From Mycobacterium branderi (lineage in GTDB: Bacteria; Actinomycetota; Actinomycetes; Mycobacteriales; Mycobacteriaceae): a stretch of DNA of 64,000 nucleotides. The stretch covers positions 3,534,001-3,598,000 of the forward strand of contig NZ_AP022606.1 of assembly GCF_010728725.1 (NCBI RefSeq), written 5' to 3'. The notes under the pieces were generated by a model that made no database searches, was not told the origin of the DNA, and saw nothing but the letters and a program-made list of their open reading frames with translations. This document shows, one piece after another, positions 1 to 10,000 of this stretch (the stretch's first letter is position 1; each line of letters begins with the position of its first letter). Both the position numbers and the translations under genes were made by a program.

Positions 1-1
1 G

Positions 2-1228
2 GCGGCCGCGCTGCGCCAGATGGGCGTCGAGACCGTCGACGTCGTGGCGATCGAACGGTCCAGCGTGGCGGCCAACTGGCGGGCCGGCGGCGGCTGGACG
101 GACGGGCTGCAGCGGCTTGGCACCAGCCCGGAAAAAGACGTCGGCTTCCCGTACCGCTCGGCGCTGGTCCCCGGCCGCAACGCCGAGCTCAACGAGCGGA
201 TGACGCAGTGGAGTTGGCAGTCGTATCTGGTTGCCACTGACCAATTCGTCGGCTGGGTCGACCGCGGGCGGCCGGCGCCGACACACAACACCTGGGCGCA
301 GTATCTGCGCTGGGTCGCCGATGTGGCCGGCTTGAACGTCATTTACGGCGAATTGGAGAAGATCTCGATCGATGGGTCGCGATGGATGCTGCACACGCAC
401 GATTCGCGCCTGCCCGCCGACACCCTGATGATCACCGGTCCGGGCCAGCCGGAGCGATCCATCCTTTCCGGTGATCCGCGCATGTTGTCGATCGCACAGT
501 TCTGGCAGCGCACCGCATGCAAAGACCGGATCACCGCCGAGAACGTCGCGGTCATCGGCGGTGGAGAGACCGCGGCGTCCATGCTCAACGAGCTGTCGCA
601 CCACCGGGTTTCGACGATCACCGCCATCTCGCCACAGGCGACGTTGTTCACCCGCGGGGAGGGCTACTTCGAGAACTCGCTGTTTTCCGATCCGACGAAC
701 TGGCGCAGCCTCACCCGCGCCGAACGGCGCGAGTGTATTGCCCGCACCGACCGCGGTGTTTTCTCCTCGCGTGTTCAGGAGTCGCTGCTTGCCGACGAGC
801 GGATCAAGCATCTGCGCGGGCGGGTCGTTCACGCGGTCGACCGGGACAACCGGATCTGGATCACGTTGCACACCGACCGTGGTGGTGAACGAACGGAAAC
901 CGTCCACGGCTTCGACCTGGTGATCGACGGCTCCGGCGCCGACCCGCTGTGGTTCCTGCCGCTGCTGAGCCAGGACGCCGTCGACAGCCTGGAACTGTGG
1001 CTGGGCGGACCGCTGACGGGCGAACGGCTGGAGGAGTCCATCGGCCCCGACCTGGCCGTTCGGGGGGCCACCCCGAAATTGGTGCTGCCCAACCTGTCTG
1101 GTCTCAACGAGGGCCCGGGCTTTCCCAACCTGAGCTGCCTGGGGCTGCTGTCCGACCGTGTCCTCGGCGCCGAAATCGGCGTCACCGAGCCGTCGATCCA
1201 GAGAAGCGCCGAGTACCAATCCGTTTAG
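2..1228 (+). CDS. mbtG: L-lysine N6-monooxygenase MbtG, 5' end cut by window edge
   Basis: This FAD/NADPH-dependent enzyme hydroxylates the side-chain nitrogen of lysine residues that become the hydroxamate iron ligands of mycobactin. The reading frame is open from base 2 and the first in-window ATG (20) is internal: the FAD-binding GxGxxG segment that starts MbtG proteins is missing, so about 20-30 residues lie upstream. Visible hallmarks are the segment GGWTDGLQRLGTSPEKD, the NADPH-binding VAVIGGGETAASM near residue 185, and the conserved C-terminal GPGFPNLSCLGLLSDRVLG. The alignment I recall with M. tuberculosis MbtG runs almost end to end. It converges with mbtD, leaving seven bases between the stops. 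Confidence 0.95.
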   Translation, partial: AAALRQMGVETVDVVAIERSSVAANWRAGGGWTDGLQRLGTSPEKDVGFPYRSALVPGRNAELNERMTQWSWQSYLVATDQFVGWVDRGRPAPTHNTWAQYLRWVADVAGLNVIYGELEKISIDGSRWMLHTHDSRLPADTLMITGPGQPERSILSGDPRMLSIAQFWQRTACKDRITAENVAVIGGGETAASMLNELSHHRVSTITAISPQATLFTRGEGYFENSLFSDPTNWRSLTRAERRECIARTDRGVFSSRVQESLLADERIKHLRGRVVHAVDRDNRIWITLHTDRGGERTETVHGFDLVIDGSGADPLWFLPLLSQDAVDSLELWLGGPLTGERLEESIGPDLAVRGATPKLVLPNLSGLNEGPGFPNLSCLGLLSDRVLGAEIGVTEPSIQRSAEYQSV

Positions 1229-1235
1229 TGCTGGA

Positions 1236-4200
1236 CTAGCCGCCGAGCCGGGCCAGAACGTCCGCGATCGACGCCCCGCCGAGCAGATCCGACACCTCCA
1301 GGTCATAGTTGAACTCGCTCTTGACGCGGCGGCGAAACTCTAACGCCTGCAACGAATCCAGGCCGATCGCGACCATCGGTACTTCCGCGTCGATCGCTTC
1401 GACGCCGTCGACGCCGATGGCTCCGGCCAGCAGGCTGGTCAGCCGCTGCTTGAGATCGCCGCTCTCGACCGGCGCGGCAACCGGGCCGGCGGCCGCCGGG
1501 GCAACCAGCTCGGAGATCAGCGGACCGTAGCCGTAGGCCGCCAGCACCGGTTGCGCGCGATCCAAATCGAACGCCGCGACAATGGCGTTGTCCCGAAGCC
1601 CGGTCAGTCCCACCGCGAGCGCGTCGGCCGGGCGCATCGGCAGCAGACCGGTGGCGGTCACCTTCGCCAGGCCGGCGGCATCCAGACTGTGGACCGTCCA
1701 CTGACCCCACTGCACCGACACGCAATCGAGACCCTCGGCGCGCAACCGGTGCGCCATGGCGTCGAGCATTCGATTGGCAGCGGCGTAGACAATCTGGCCG
1801 CGACCGCAGATTGTCGCCGCCGCCGACGAACACAGCACGATGCGGCAGGTGCCGGTCCGCGGAAATGCGTGCAGCAGGCGCCAGATGCCGACCACCTTGG
1901 CGTGCAACGCACCCTCGACCTTGTCGGCGGTGACGTTCTGCCATTCGATATCCGAATATGCCAGCGCCGCATGGATTATCAGATCCGCCGGCACGTCGCC
2001 GTGGTTCTCGGCCAGTCGCGACACCGCCGCCTCGTCGCCGACATCACATGTGGGCGTCTCGATCCGCGTCGAGGTGGCCGAGCGAATCTGCCGCAGTCGA
2101 TCGGCGACTGCCGCGGTTTCTCCCGAGCGGCTCACCAGCGTGATCCGGCGTGCGCCGCGGCGAGCGAAGTGTTCGCAGAATTCCAGCCCCAGATTGCCGG
2201 TACCGCCGGTGATCAGCACGTGCTCGGGAGGATTCGCCTCGGCAGCGTCGCCCGCCGTGCCCTGGGTGATCCGCTTGGCGTACAGACCACCGTCGCGCAG
2301 CGCGAGCTCGGACTCCTCCTTCGTGTGCAGCGCTGCAAGGATTGCGGTCGCGGATTCCGCAGATGGCGGTCCGGCGGGCAGGTCGAGGTGGCGGAAGCTC
2401 ACCCGCGGAAATTCGGCGCCGATACTGCGGAAGCCGGCGCTGGCCGCCGCGTGCACCAGATCCGGCGGCGGATCGCCGGCGACCACCTTCTCGCCGCCCA
2501 CGGTCACCAGCCAACAGTCCGTAACCCTGTCGGTGATGACCGGCCACCAATCGCGATTCCCGAAGAACGACGCGACCTCGGTCGCTGCTGCGGCGTCGTC
2601 CTGTTTGGGCGATGGCGGCACGATAATGACGTAGGTGTCGAGATCTGCTGCGCTGTCATGGTTTTGGGGGTCAACGACGCGTGCGGTGGCGCCGGCGTCT
2701 CCCGCTGCCGCACCGAGTGCGTCGGCCAGTTGGGAGCAGGACCCGGTGTAGTCGACGATGCCGATAGCGCGCGGCGGTATCAGTGAGCGCTGCGCCAGAC
2801 GGATCCACTGCTCGGCCAGCAGTTGCGGCCGGGGGTGTTCTGCATTGGGCGTGGCGCTGGGCCGGCTCTCGGATGCCCCGCCGTCATAGGGCAGCCACAG
2901 CGGCACTTCGTTCATACGGGTGTTGGGGAAATCGGGGAGCGGCAGCGGAGTCGGGCCGGCCGACTCGGTGCCCAGGCTTTCCCATCGGTAATCCAGGTCA
3001 TGGACCGCCAGCAGCGCCAGACTGCGGGTGAAATCGCGGAGGCTGCGGGCATTTCGGTTCGACGTGCCGATCACCATGGTCGTGCGGTCGCCGACGACGC
3101 CACTGAGGTTTTCCTCGATGGCCAACTGCAGCGTCGGATGTTCGGCCAATTCGACGAAGGTGTCGGCGCCGAGCGGCAATGCCGCCGCGACCGCCTTGTC
3201 GAATCGAACGGTGTTGCGCAGGTTCCAGAACCAATAGTGGTCGACCGGTAGGTCGGTGCCGAGCGGGCCGCCGAGGGTGGCACCCACGCAGGGGATGTCC
3301 GTGTCGCGGAAGGCGGGGTTCTGCAGCTGGCGCTGCGCGGCGGCGCGGACCTTCTCGGCAAGCGCATTGATCATGCTGGTGTGCGCGGGGTAACGAACCC
3401 GGATGATCCGCGCGAACGTGCCCCGCTCAGTGAGTGTGTCCACGATGCGCTGCACCGCGTCGCGCTCACCTGAGATTCCGGTCATTCCAGGCGAATTGAC
3501 GACAGAGAGCTCTGCCCAGCCTGTGCTGCGCGCAAGTTCACTTTCGCAGGTGTCGCGGTCGGCGGCCAGAACGGCCATGGCGTAGTCACCGGTGATGAAC
3601 TCGTCGGCCGCGTGTGCCCGGATTTCCACAAGCTGCACGGCGTCGGCCAGGGTGATCGCGCCGGACACATAGGCCGCGGCGATCTCGCCCTGGCTGTGCC
3701 CGATCGTGATCTTCGGTTCGACACCGAATGACCGCCACATCGCGGCCAGGCCCGCCATTTGGGCGAACAACGCGGGCTGGACCGTGGCGGCGGTGTCTTC
3801 GGCCGGAAGACCGTCTGTCAGAAGGTAATCCAGCGGCGATTCGCCGCTGACGCTGCAGAAGGCGGCCACGCAGCCATCGACCTCGGCGCGGTACGCGGGC
3901 ACCGATTCGTAGAAGATTCGGCCCATCCCGGGTCGCTGGCCGCCCTGACCGGGAAAGACAAAGGCGACATTGCGCATTGTGGCGGGGGTGTCATTGCACA
4001 CCACCGAACCATGTTGGCGGCCATCGGCAATTGCGGTACACGCGTCGAGCAACTCGTCGCGGTCGGCGACCATGGCCAACGCCCGATACGGGCGTGCGGT
4101 CCGGGTGCGAAACAGCATGGCGGCGATAGCATCTGGTGCTGTCTGCGGGTGAGTCGTCGCATAGCCGAGCAACGCGGCGGCCTCCTCGCGAACCAGGTCC

Positions 4201-4274
4201 GGTGTCGGCGCGGACAGCAGGATGGGAACGGTGCCGTCGGGCAGCCGGTAGCTACGAATCGTCACTGGTCTCAC
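1236..4274 (-). CDS. mbtD: Mycobactin polyketide synthase MbtD (AT-KR-ACP)
   Basis: This type I PKS subunit works with the ketosynthase MbtC to add and reduce the malonyl-derived unit of mycobactin. The 1012-residue protein has an acyltransferase domain (FPGQGGQRPGMG near 107, nucleophile Ser in GHSQGE near 194), a ketoreductase (Rossmann GGTGNLG near 690, active-site YAAAN near 830) and a C-terminal acyl carrier domain with the phosphopantetheine Ser in GLDSLQ near 973. There is no ketosynthase, as expected because it is the separate MbtC. The GTG start at 4274 overlaps the end of mbtC by 23 bases; a second in-frame GTG at 4265 is possible. Length is close to M. tuberculosis MbtD (1004 residues). 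Confidence 0.95.
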   Translation of the reverse strand: MRPVTIRSYRLPDGTVPILLSAPTPDLVREEAAALLGYATTHPQTAPDAIAAMLFRTRTARPYRALAMVADRDELLDACTAIADGRQHGSVVCNDTPATMRNVAFVFPGQGGQRPGMGRIFYESVPAYRAEVDGCVAAFCSVSGESPLDYLLTDGLPAEDTAATVQPALFAQMAGLAAMWRSFGVEPKITIGHSQGEIAAAYVSGAITLADAVQLVEIRAHAADEFITGDYAMAVLAADRDTCESELARSTGWAELSVVNSPGMTGISGERDAVQRIVDTLTERGTFARIIRVRYPAHTSMINALAEKVRAAAQRQLQNPAFRDTDIPCVGATLGGPLGTDLPVDHYWFWNLRNTVRFDKAVAAALPLGADTFVELAEHPTLQLAIEENLSGVVGDRTTMVIGTSNRNARSLRDFTRSLALLAVHDLDYRWESLGTESAGPTPLPLPDFPNTRMNEVPLWLPYDGGASESRPSATPNAEHPRPQLLAEQWIRLAQRSLIPPRAIGIVDYTGSCSQLADALGAAAGDAGATARVVDPQNHDSAADLDTYVIIVPPSPKQDDAAAATEVASFFGNRDWWPVITDRVTDCWLVTVGGEKVVAGDPPPDLVHAAASAGFRSIGAEFPRVSFRHLDLPAGPPSAESATAILAALHTKEESELALRDGGLYAKRITQGTAGDAAEANPPEHVLITGGTGNLGLEFCEHFARRGARRITLVSRSGETAAVADRLRQIRSATSTRIETPTCDVGDEAAVSRLAENHGDVPADLIIHAALAYSDIEWQNVTADKVEGALHAKVVGIWRLLHAFPRTGTCRIVLCSSAAATICGRGQIVYAAANRMLDAMAHRLRAEGLDCVSVQWGQWTVHSLDAAGLAKVTATGLLPMRPADALAVGLTGLRDNAIVAAFDLDRAQPVLAAYGYGPLISELVAPAAAGPVAAPVESGDLKQRLTSLLAGAIGVDGVEAIDAEVPMVAIGLDSLQALEFRRRVKSEFNYDLEVSDLLGGASIADVLARLGG

Positions 4275-5559
4275 TCACTGGCATGGCGATGATGGCGTGC
4301 GCGTTGGCGCCTCCGGCCCCAAACGACGACGCGGCACCGTAACGGACACCGTCCTTGGGTTCCCACCGGTGCAGCTTGGTGGCCAGTCGCATACCGACGA
4401 GATCCCAGTCCAGCTTGGTGGTTGGGTTGTCCGAGAACAGGGTTGGCGGAATGCAGCCGTGCTGCCCTGCGAGCAACAGCTTGATCAGTCCAAGAATGCC
4501 GGATGCCGCTTGCGCGTGTCCGGCATTCGACTTGATCGAACCCAGCAGCGCGGTGGATCCCGCTGCGCCGTAAGTCTTGAAGAGCGCGAGCAGTTCCACC
4601 GGATCGCCCGCGAGGGTAGCGGTGCCATGGCCTTCGACCATGCCCACATCCGCCGGGTCGATCCCCGCCGCGTCGAGCGTCTTGCGAATGAGCTGTTCTT
4701 GGGCGCGTACCCGCGGCACCAGGATTGGCTTGCCCTTCCCGTTGTGGTTGGTGCGGATGGCCAGGATGCGCCCGTAGACGGGATGTCCCAGTTCCCGTGC
4801 TCGCGACTCCCGTTCGACAAGAACCACGCCCGCACCTTCGCCCCAAACGGTGCCGCTGGCGTCGTCAGCGTACGCTCGGCAGTGACCGTCCTCGGAAAGC
4901 GCGTTGAGCCGCGCGAACTCGAAAAATGCGCCGGGAGAACCCATTACGCACACCCCGCCGGCGAGTGCCCAGTCGCATTCGCCGGTCTGCACCGCAGTGG
5001 CGGCCAGGTGCAGCGCGGTCAACGAGGATGCGCAGGCCGAGTCGACACACATCGACGGACCGGTCAGGCCGAGGCTGTGCGAGATGCGGCCGGCCGCACC
5101 CAGTTGTCCCAGGCTGGCGATCCGGTGGCCGCTGTAGGCGTCGGCGGTCGCCGCGCGCGGGCCGTACTCCATCGGCGACATTCCGATGAAACAGCCACCC
5201 TCCTCGCCGTCGAGCGTGCCGGGGTTGATTCCGGAATTCTCCAGCGCCTTCCACGCCACCCGCATCGCCACCCGCTGCTGGGGATGCATCACCAGTGCCT
5301 CGCGGTAGGTGATGCCGAACAGCGACGGGTCGAACATCGCTGCGCCGTCGAGGAATCCGCCGGCGTCGCACACCCGGCCCCAGCCGTCGAGCCGGGACAC
5401 CGACAGCAGCTGATCGAGCGGCCAGCCACGGTCCCGCGGGAACGGAGTGATCAGCTCTCGCGATTCGGCCAGCGCCGACCACAACGCAGCGGGAGTGTCG
5501 ACTCCGCCGGGCGCCTCGACCGCCATCCCGGAAATGACGACAGGGTCGTCGGTGGTCAC
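4252..5559 (-). CDS. mbtC: Mycobactin polyketide synthase MbtC (ketosynthase)
   Basis: This is a free-standing beta-ketoacyl synthase that condenses the malonyl unit held on MbtD with the growing mycobactin chain. The 435 residues form one KS domain with the catalytic Cys in DSACASS (about residue 175) and the two active-site histidines in EGHGTAT and KSNAGHAQAASG. The GTG at 5559 was chosen because it overlaps the mbtT stop codon as GTGA and places the conserved DPVVISGMAVEAPGG at the N terminus. An upstream extension of the frame to 5682 reads antisense-like, arginine-rich sequence inside mbtT and was not used. It sits in a coupled mbtT-mbtC-mbtD operon. Confidence 0.94.
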   Translation of the reverse strand: MTTDDPVVISGMAVEAPGGVDTPAALWSALAESRELITPFPRDRGWPLDQLLSVSRLDGWGRVCDAGGFLDGAAMFDPSLFGITYREALVMHPQQRVAMRVAWKALENSGINPGTLDGEEGGCFIGMSPMEYGPRAATADAYSGHRIASLGQLGAAGRISHSLGLTGPSMCVDSACASSLTALHLAATAVQTGECDWALAGGVCVMGSPGAFFEFARLNALSEDGHCRAYADDASGTVWGEGAGVVLVERESRARELGHPVYGRILAIRTNHNGKGKPILVPRVRAQEQLIRKTLDAAGIDPADVGMVEGHGTATLAGDPVELLALFKTYGAAGSTALLGSIKSNAGHAQAASGILGLIKLLLAGQHGCIPPTLFSDNPTTKLDWDLVGMRLATKLHRWEPKDGVRYGAASSFGAGGANAHAIIAMPVSETSDDS

Positions 5560-6314
5560 GCGCTCTGCTCGCAATACCCGGGCGCCGCCAACAACTTCGC
5601 CACCGCGTCGAGGTGATCGGCGAGATAGAAGTGCCCGCCGTCGAACACGGTGACGGTCGCGGTGTCGGTGTGCTTGCCCCACCCGTAGAGATCGCCCAGC
5701 GTGACATAGGGGTCCTGATCGCCGCCCATCGCCTGAATCGGCGCGGCCACCTTGACGTCTGCGGCGCAGTCGTAGGCATCGAAGGCTTGGTAATCCGCCT
5801 TGATCACCGGCAGCGCCAGCCTCATCAGCTCGCGGTTGGCGAACACGTCCGTCTCGGTGCCCTCGAGCGTCGCGAGGTGGTTGAGGATGGCCTCGTCGTC
5901 GGTGGGGTGCGGTGGCTTGGCCGCGACGTGGCTGGGCGCCACCGCGGCGGAGACGTTGAGTTGGCGCACGTCGATCCCGCTGGACTCGGCGATCCGCACG
6001 AACTCGAACGCGATCAACGCGCCCATGCTGTGACCGAAAGCGACGATGGGTACGCCGCGGTTGTGCTCCGAGCGCGAAAACTCCTCGAACGCCGCGGCCG
6101 CCATCGCCGGCAGGGAGAGCAACGGCGCTTCGCCGGCCCGGTCCTGGCGCCCCGGGTATTGAAAGACGAGGACGGTAAACGTGCTACTGAGGACTTTGGA
6201 GAAATCGCGGTAGGCCGATGCGCCGGAGCCGGCATGGGGAAAGACCAGCAGGACGGGCCGCTCGGGCGAATCGGGTTTGTGGAACTGCCTGATCCAGCCC
6301 AACGTGCGCGGCAT
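5556..6314 (-). CDS. mbtT: Free-standing mycobactin thioesterase MbtT (type II TE)
   Basis: This is an alpha/beta-hydrolase thioesterase of the NRPS/PKS type II family, 252 residues. It shows VFPHAGSGASAYRDF near the N terminus, the nucleophile motif GHSMG (Ser about 96) and the catalytic His in DGGHFYLADH near 230. Such enzymes remove wrong acyl groups from carrier domains, and some release the product. The gene matters here because the MbtB in this window has no thioesterase domain of its own. The ATG at 6314 was preferred over two upstream GTG codons (6323, 6320) because AGAGG sits eight bases before it. It is the first gene of the leftward mbtT-mbtC-mbtD operon, behind an IdeR-like box at 6356-6374. 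Confidence 0.88.
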   Translation of the reverse strand: MPRTLGWIRQFHKPDSPERPVLLVFPHAGSGASAYRDFSKVLSSTFTVLVFQYPGRQDRAGEAPLLSLPAMAAAAFEEFSRSEHNRGVPIVAFGHSMGALIAFEFVRIAESSGIDVRQLNVSAAVAPSHVAAKPPHPTDDEAILNHLATLEGTETDVFANRELMRLALPVIKADYQAFDAYDCAADVKVAAPIQAMGGDQDPYVTLGDLYGWGKHTDTATVTVFDGGHFYLADHLDAVAKLLAAPGYCEQSA

Positions 6315-6355
6315 GGGCACCACCTCTCGATCGCCTGACTCCGCGGCCCCAAAAC

Positions 6356-6374
6356 TTAGCGAAGGCTAACATAA
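6356..6374 (-). promoter_or_regulatory. IdeR-like iron box upstream of mbtT-mbtC-mbtD
   Basis: The 19 bases TTAGCGAAGGCTAACATAA match the mycobacterial IdeR/DtxR consensus TTAGGTTAGGCTAACCTAA at 15 positions, with an exact GGCTAAC core in the right half. The box lies 42 bases upstream of the mbtT start, where iron-loaded IdeR would block the promoter. The placement fits iron-repressed siderophore genes; binding itself is inferred. Confidence 0.75.
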
Positions 6375-6385
6375 GCTGCGGCCCG

Positions 6386-6991
6386 TTAGGGCTGCTCCCG
6401 ATCGCGGACCATGAGGGCCGCACGCTTGTCCGGCAGGTCTACGACCGCGAGGCGGTAAAACCCCGCCCGCTCGAGCATCCGGACCACCCGCTCGTTGGTG
6501 ACGTCAGGCTCGGTGACCACCCGGGTGGCATTCGGATCGGCATCGAGCAGCCAGGTAGAGATTGCGTCCATCAGCCTCGCGGCCAGCCCGCGGCCCCGGT
6601 ACCGGGCCGGACCCAGCAGCATGTGAAAGCCGACGTCATGCGCACGGGCCGGGTAGTACCGGGCCAGCGGATCAAGGTCGGCGCGATAGAGCTCCCAGTA
6701 GCTGATCGGCACCCCGTCGAGTTCACCCAGGACAGGGACGGAGTGCGCGCTGCGGTCCTGTTCGCGCAGATACGAGCCGATTCGGTCGCGAGGCCAGGGT
6801 TTCCGCCAGAACCGGGCCACCTCGGGATCGTTCATCCAGGCATGCATCAGGTCGAGGTCGCCACCCGGGTCCAGCCGGCGCAGTGAGAACTCCCCGGAAA
6901 ACGTGCCATGGTCCAAGGCCAGCCGGCGGTGCTGCAGGTCCAGCGAGGCCACGCTGGCACTCTCCGCACCGGATCGGTCGACGTAGGTCAC
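6386..6991 (-). CDS. mbtK: GNAT N-acyltransferase for hydroxylysine, MbtK-like
   Basis: This 201-residue GNAT-fold protein belongs to the IucB/RhbD/AlcB-like siderophore acyltransferases. MbtK puts the acyl chain on the (hydroxylated) lysine side chain of mycobactin. Typical features are WMNDPEVARFWRKPWP, the ISYWELYRADLDPLARYY segment, the acyl-CoA loop around GPARYRGRGLAARLM, and VTEPDVTNERVVRMLERAGF. The GTG start at 6991 has AAGGAG six bases upstream. In M. tuberculosis mbtK (Rv1347c) is in a separate locus, whereas here the candidate lies inside the cluster and diverges from mbtE across an iron box. It could be a paralogue of a distant mbtK, so the symbol is provisional. Confidence 0.75.
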   Translation of the reverse strand: MTYVDRSGAESASVASLDLQHRRLALDHGTFSGEFSLRRLDPGGDLDLMHAWMNDPEVARFWRKPWPRDRIGSYLREQDRSAHSVPVLGELDGVPISYWELYRADLDPLARYYPARAHDVGFHMLLGPARYRGRGLAARLMDAISTWLLDADPNATRVVTEPDVTNERVVRMLERAGFYRLAVVDLPDKRAALMVRDREQP

Positions 6992-7010
6992 TGGCTCTCC
7001 TTCGGCTTGG

Positions 7011-7029
7011 TTAGCATAGCCTATGCTAA
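7011..7029. promoter_or_regulatory. IdeR-like iron box, perfect palindrome between mbtK and mbtE
   Basis: TTAGCATAGCCTATGCTAA is a perfect 9-1-9 inverted repeat. It keeps the TTAG...TAG.CTA...CTAA frame of the IdeR box and differs from consensus in the symmetrical inner positions. It lies 20 bases before mbtK and 58 bases before mbtE, so one dimer pair could control both divergent transcripts. Iron-dependent repression is inferred from the family and the context. Confidence 0.8.
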
Positions 7030-7086
7030 GGCGATGCTTTGGTGGCTGACGCGACTCGTGCGAACCGGACTAAGTGAGACCAGTCG

Positions 7087-10000
7087 ATGACGGACAACGC
7101 CCAGACCGTGCAGGACCGCCGCAGGGAACTGCTGCGTAAGCGCATCGCCCAAAGCGGTGTGACGCCAGGCCATTCGAGCGAGCACGCGGTGATCCGCCCC
7201 GGCGAGCGTTACCGGCTGTCGAGCGGCCAGCGCCGGATGTGGTTTCTGCAGGCCATGGATCCATCGGACTCCACGCTGAATATCTGCGTCGCCTACCGGT
7301 TGACCGGTCCGCTGGACGAGGGCCGGCTGCGCAACGCTGTGAACGACGTCGGTGCGCGCCATGCGATTTTGCGCACCACCTATCGTGTCGACGGCGAGGG
7401 CGAGCCGTATCAGGAATTCCACGATGACGTCCAGATACCTTGGCGCACATGCGATCTCACTGGTGTATCCGACGCCGAACGGCAACTCGAGGTGCTGGCG
7501 TCCGGCGACTTCGGCAGGCCGTTTGACCTCGGCAGCGAGCTTCCGCTGCGGGTAACCGTGGTGCATACCGGCGCCGACGAATCCGTGCTGCTTCTTGTCG
7601 TGCACCACATCTGCTGGGACGACGACTGCTGGGAGTTGTTTTTCGGCGAGCTGAGCGCCGCGTACAACGGGCAGCCGAAGGGCGGCCAACCGCCACAGTA
7701 TGTCGCCGTCGAGGTGCTCGAGCCCCCGGCCGAATCCACCGCGGCCGACATCGAGTACTGGCGAAAGTCCTTGCAGCCGTTGCCCGAACCGGTGGAGTTG
7801 CCCGGCCCGGCGGCGGCAAACCCGTCGCGGCGGGCCGAACGCCGGACCCGCGCAGTGCCCGCCAACCTGTTCAGCCGCGTCGAAGCCTTTGCCCGCGAGC
7901 ACGCCACCTCACCGTTCACGGTGTTGCTGGCAGCGTTCGGGGTGCTGATCCGTCGCTACACGGGCGCGGCGGACTTTGTGGTCGCCGTCCCGGTCACCGA
8001 GCGCCGGGCCGCTGCGCAGAACGCCATCGGCTATTTCGGCAACACGCTGCTGCTGCGGCTGGCCGCCGAACCGCACGATTCGTTCGCGTCATTCGTCGAC
8101 ACCGTTCGTGAAACATGCCTGGGCGGCTTTGCCCACCAGTCCGTCGGCATCGACAGGGTTGTCAACGAGGCGCACCCGGAGCGGACATCGGGCCGCGACG
8201 GGATGGATCATCTGGTCCGGCTGGGCTTCAGCATGCGCAAGAGCGTCGGCGGATTCTCGTTGGACGGCATCGTCGTTCGGCAACTCGAGCTCGGCGCCGT
8301 CACCGCGCCGGTGCCACTCGCCATGGCGGTCGTGCTCGAGCCCGACGGCGTGTTCACCGAGATCGAGTACCAGGTCGACGTGCTGCCTGCAGAACTCGTC
8401 GACCAGATGCTGGCCCACTACCTCCATCTGCTGGACAACGCACTGCGTGCGCCGGGACACCGGGTCACCAGCCTGGACATGCTCGGCCCCGGCGAGCGTG
8501 CCGCCGTTCTGGCACAGTCTCACGGCGAACTCGTCGCCACACCGCCCACCACGCTGGGCGCCATGCTCGAATCGGTTGCGGCCGCCACGCCGGACGCGGT
8601 CGCGCTGGCTTCCGACGACGCAGAGCTGACCTATGCTCAGCTGCATCAGCGCGCGAATCGCTTGGCGCGCTGGCTGATCGGCAAAGGAATCGGCACTGAA
8701 GACGTCATCGGCCTACGGTTGGCCACCTCGATCGAGTTCATCGTCGCCGTGCTTGGCGTCCACAAGGCCGGTGCCGCCTATCTACCGATCGACCCGGCAT
8801 ACCCGGAAGACCGCATCGACTACCTGATCACCGACACCCGTCCGCGCATGGTCATCGGTCGACCGCAACTCGACGCCGCCGAAACCGCCGCAGCTCACTT
8901 GCCGGACGCCACCATCACCGACGCCGAGCGTGTCCGCCCGCTGCACCCGGACAACCTGGCCTATGTCATCTACACGTCGGGCTCGACCGGGCGGCCCAAA
9001 GGGGTGGCCGTCTCCCATCGTGCGATTGCCGAACACGTGGACGGCTTCATCGCCGAGTGGAGCATGACCGCCGAAGACCGAATGCTGCAGTCGTCGTCGG
9101 TGAGCTTCGACGCGTCATTGCCCGACATCTTCATGACGTTGTCGATCGGTGCCCGGCTGATCGTTCCCAAACCCGAGGCGTTCGGCGACATCGGCTACAT
9201 CGCCGATCTCATTGACCGCCACGGCATCACGGTGGTGCACATGGTGCCCTCGCTGCTCGCTACGCTACTGGCACTGCCGGAGGTCAAGCAGTGGCGACAG
9301 CTGCGGCACGTGCCGGTAGGCGGAGAAGCGCTGCCGGGGCAGGTCGCGGACAAGTTCGCCACCTACTTCGACGCCGAGTTACGCAACCACTACGGCCCGA
9401 CCGAGGCAGTGGTGTGCTCGACGCACAAGCTGGTCGAGCGGTCGTACGGGACCGGCGTCGTGCCCATCGGCGTGCCGAACCGCAACGTATACGCCTACGT
9501 TCTCGATCATGAGTTGCAGCCGGTGCCCGCGGAAGTGGTCGGCGAACTCTACCTTGGCGGTGCGCAATTGGCGCGCGGCTACCTCGGGCGGCCGGGCCTG
9601 ACCGCCGAACGGTTCGTCGCCGACCCGTTCAACGCCGGAATGCGGCTGTATCGCACCGGCGATCTGGTCCGCCGGAATATGGCGGGGGAGTTGGAGTTTG
9701 TCGGCAGGGCCGATGAACAGGTCAAGGTACGTGGCTTTCGCATCGAACCGGGCGAGGTCGAGTCCGCGATCACGTCGCATCCAGCGGTGCAACAGTGCCT
9801 GGTCCTCGCAACCGACACCGAGGCGGGGCCGATACTGGCTGCCTACGTGGTGCCGCGGGCGCAGCTGAACCTCGACGAGTTACGCGATTATGCCGCCACG
9901 CTGCTGCCGGATTATATGCTGCCCAGCGCCTTTGCGATGATCCCCGAGGTTCCGCTGACCGTCAGCGGAAAGCTGGACAAGCGCGCGCTGCCCGCACCGA

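Noticed and set aside
1551..2786. Plus-strand open frame of 411 codons inside mbtD
   Set aside because: It is antisense to conserved AT-KR sequence of mbtD, rich in Arg/Gly/His and unlike any family I know; typical high-GC shadow frame.
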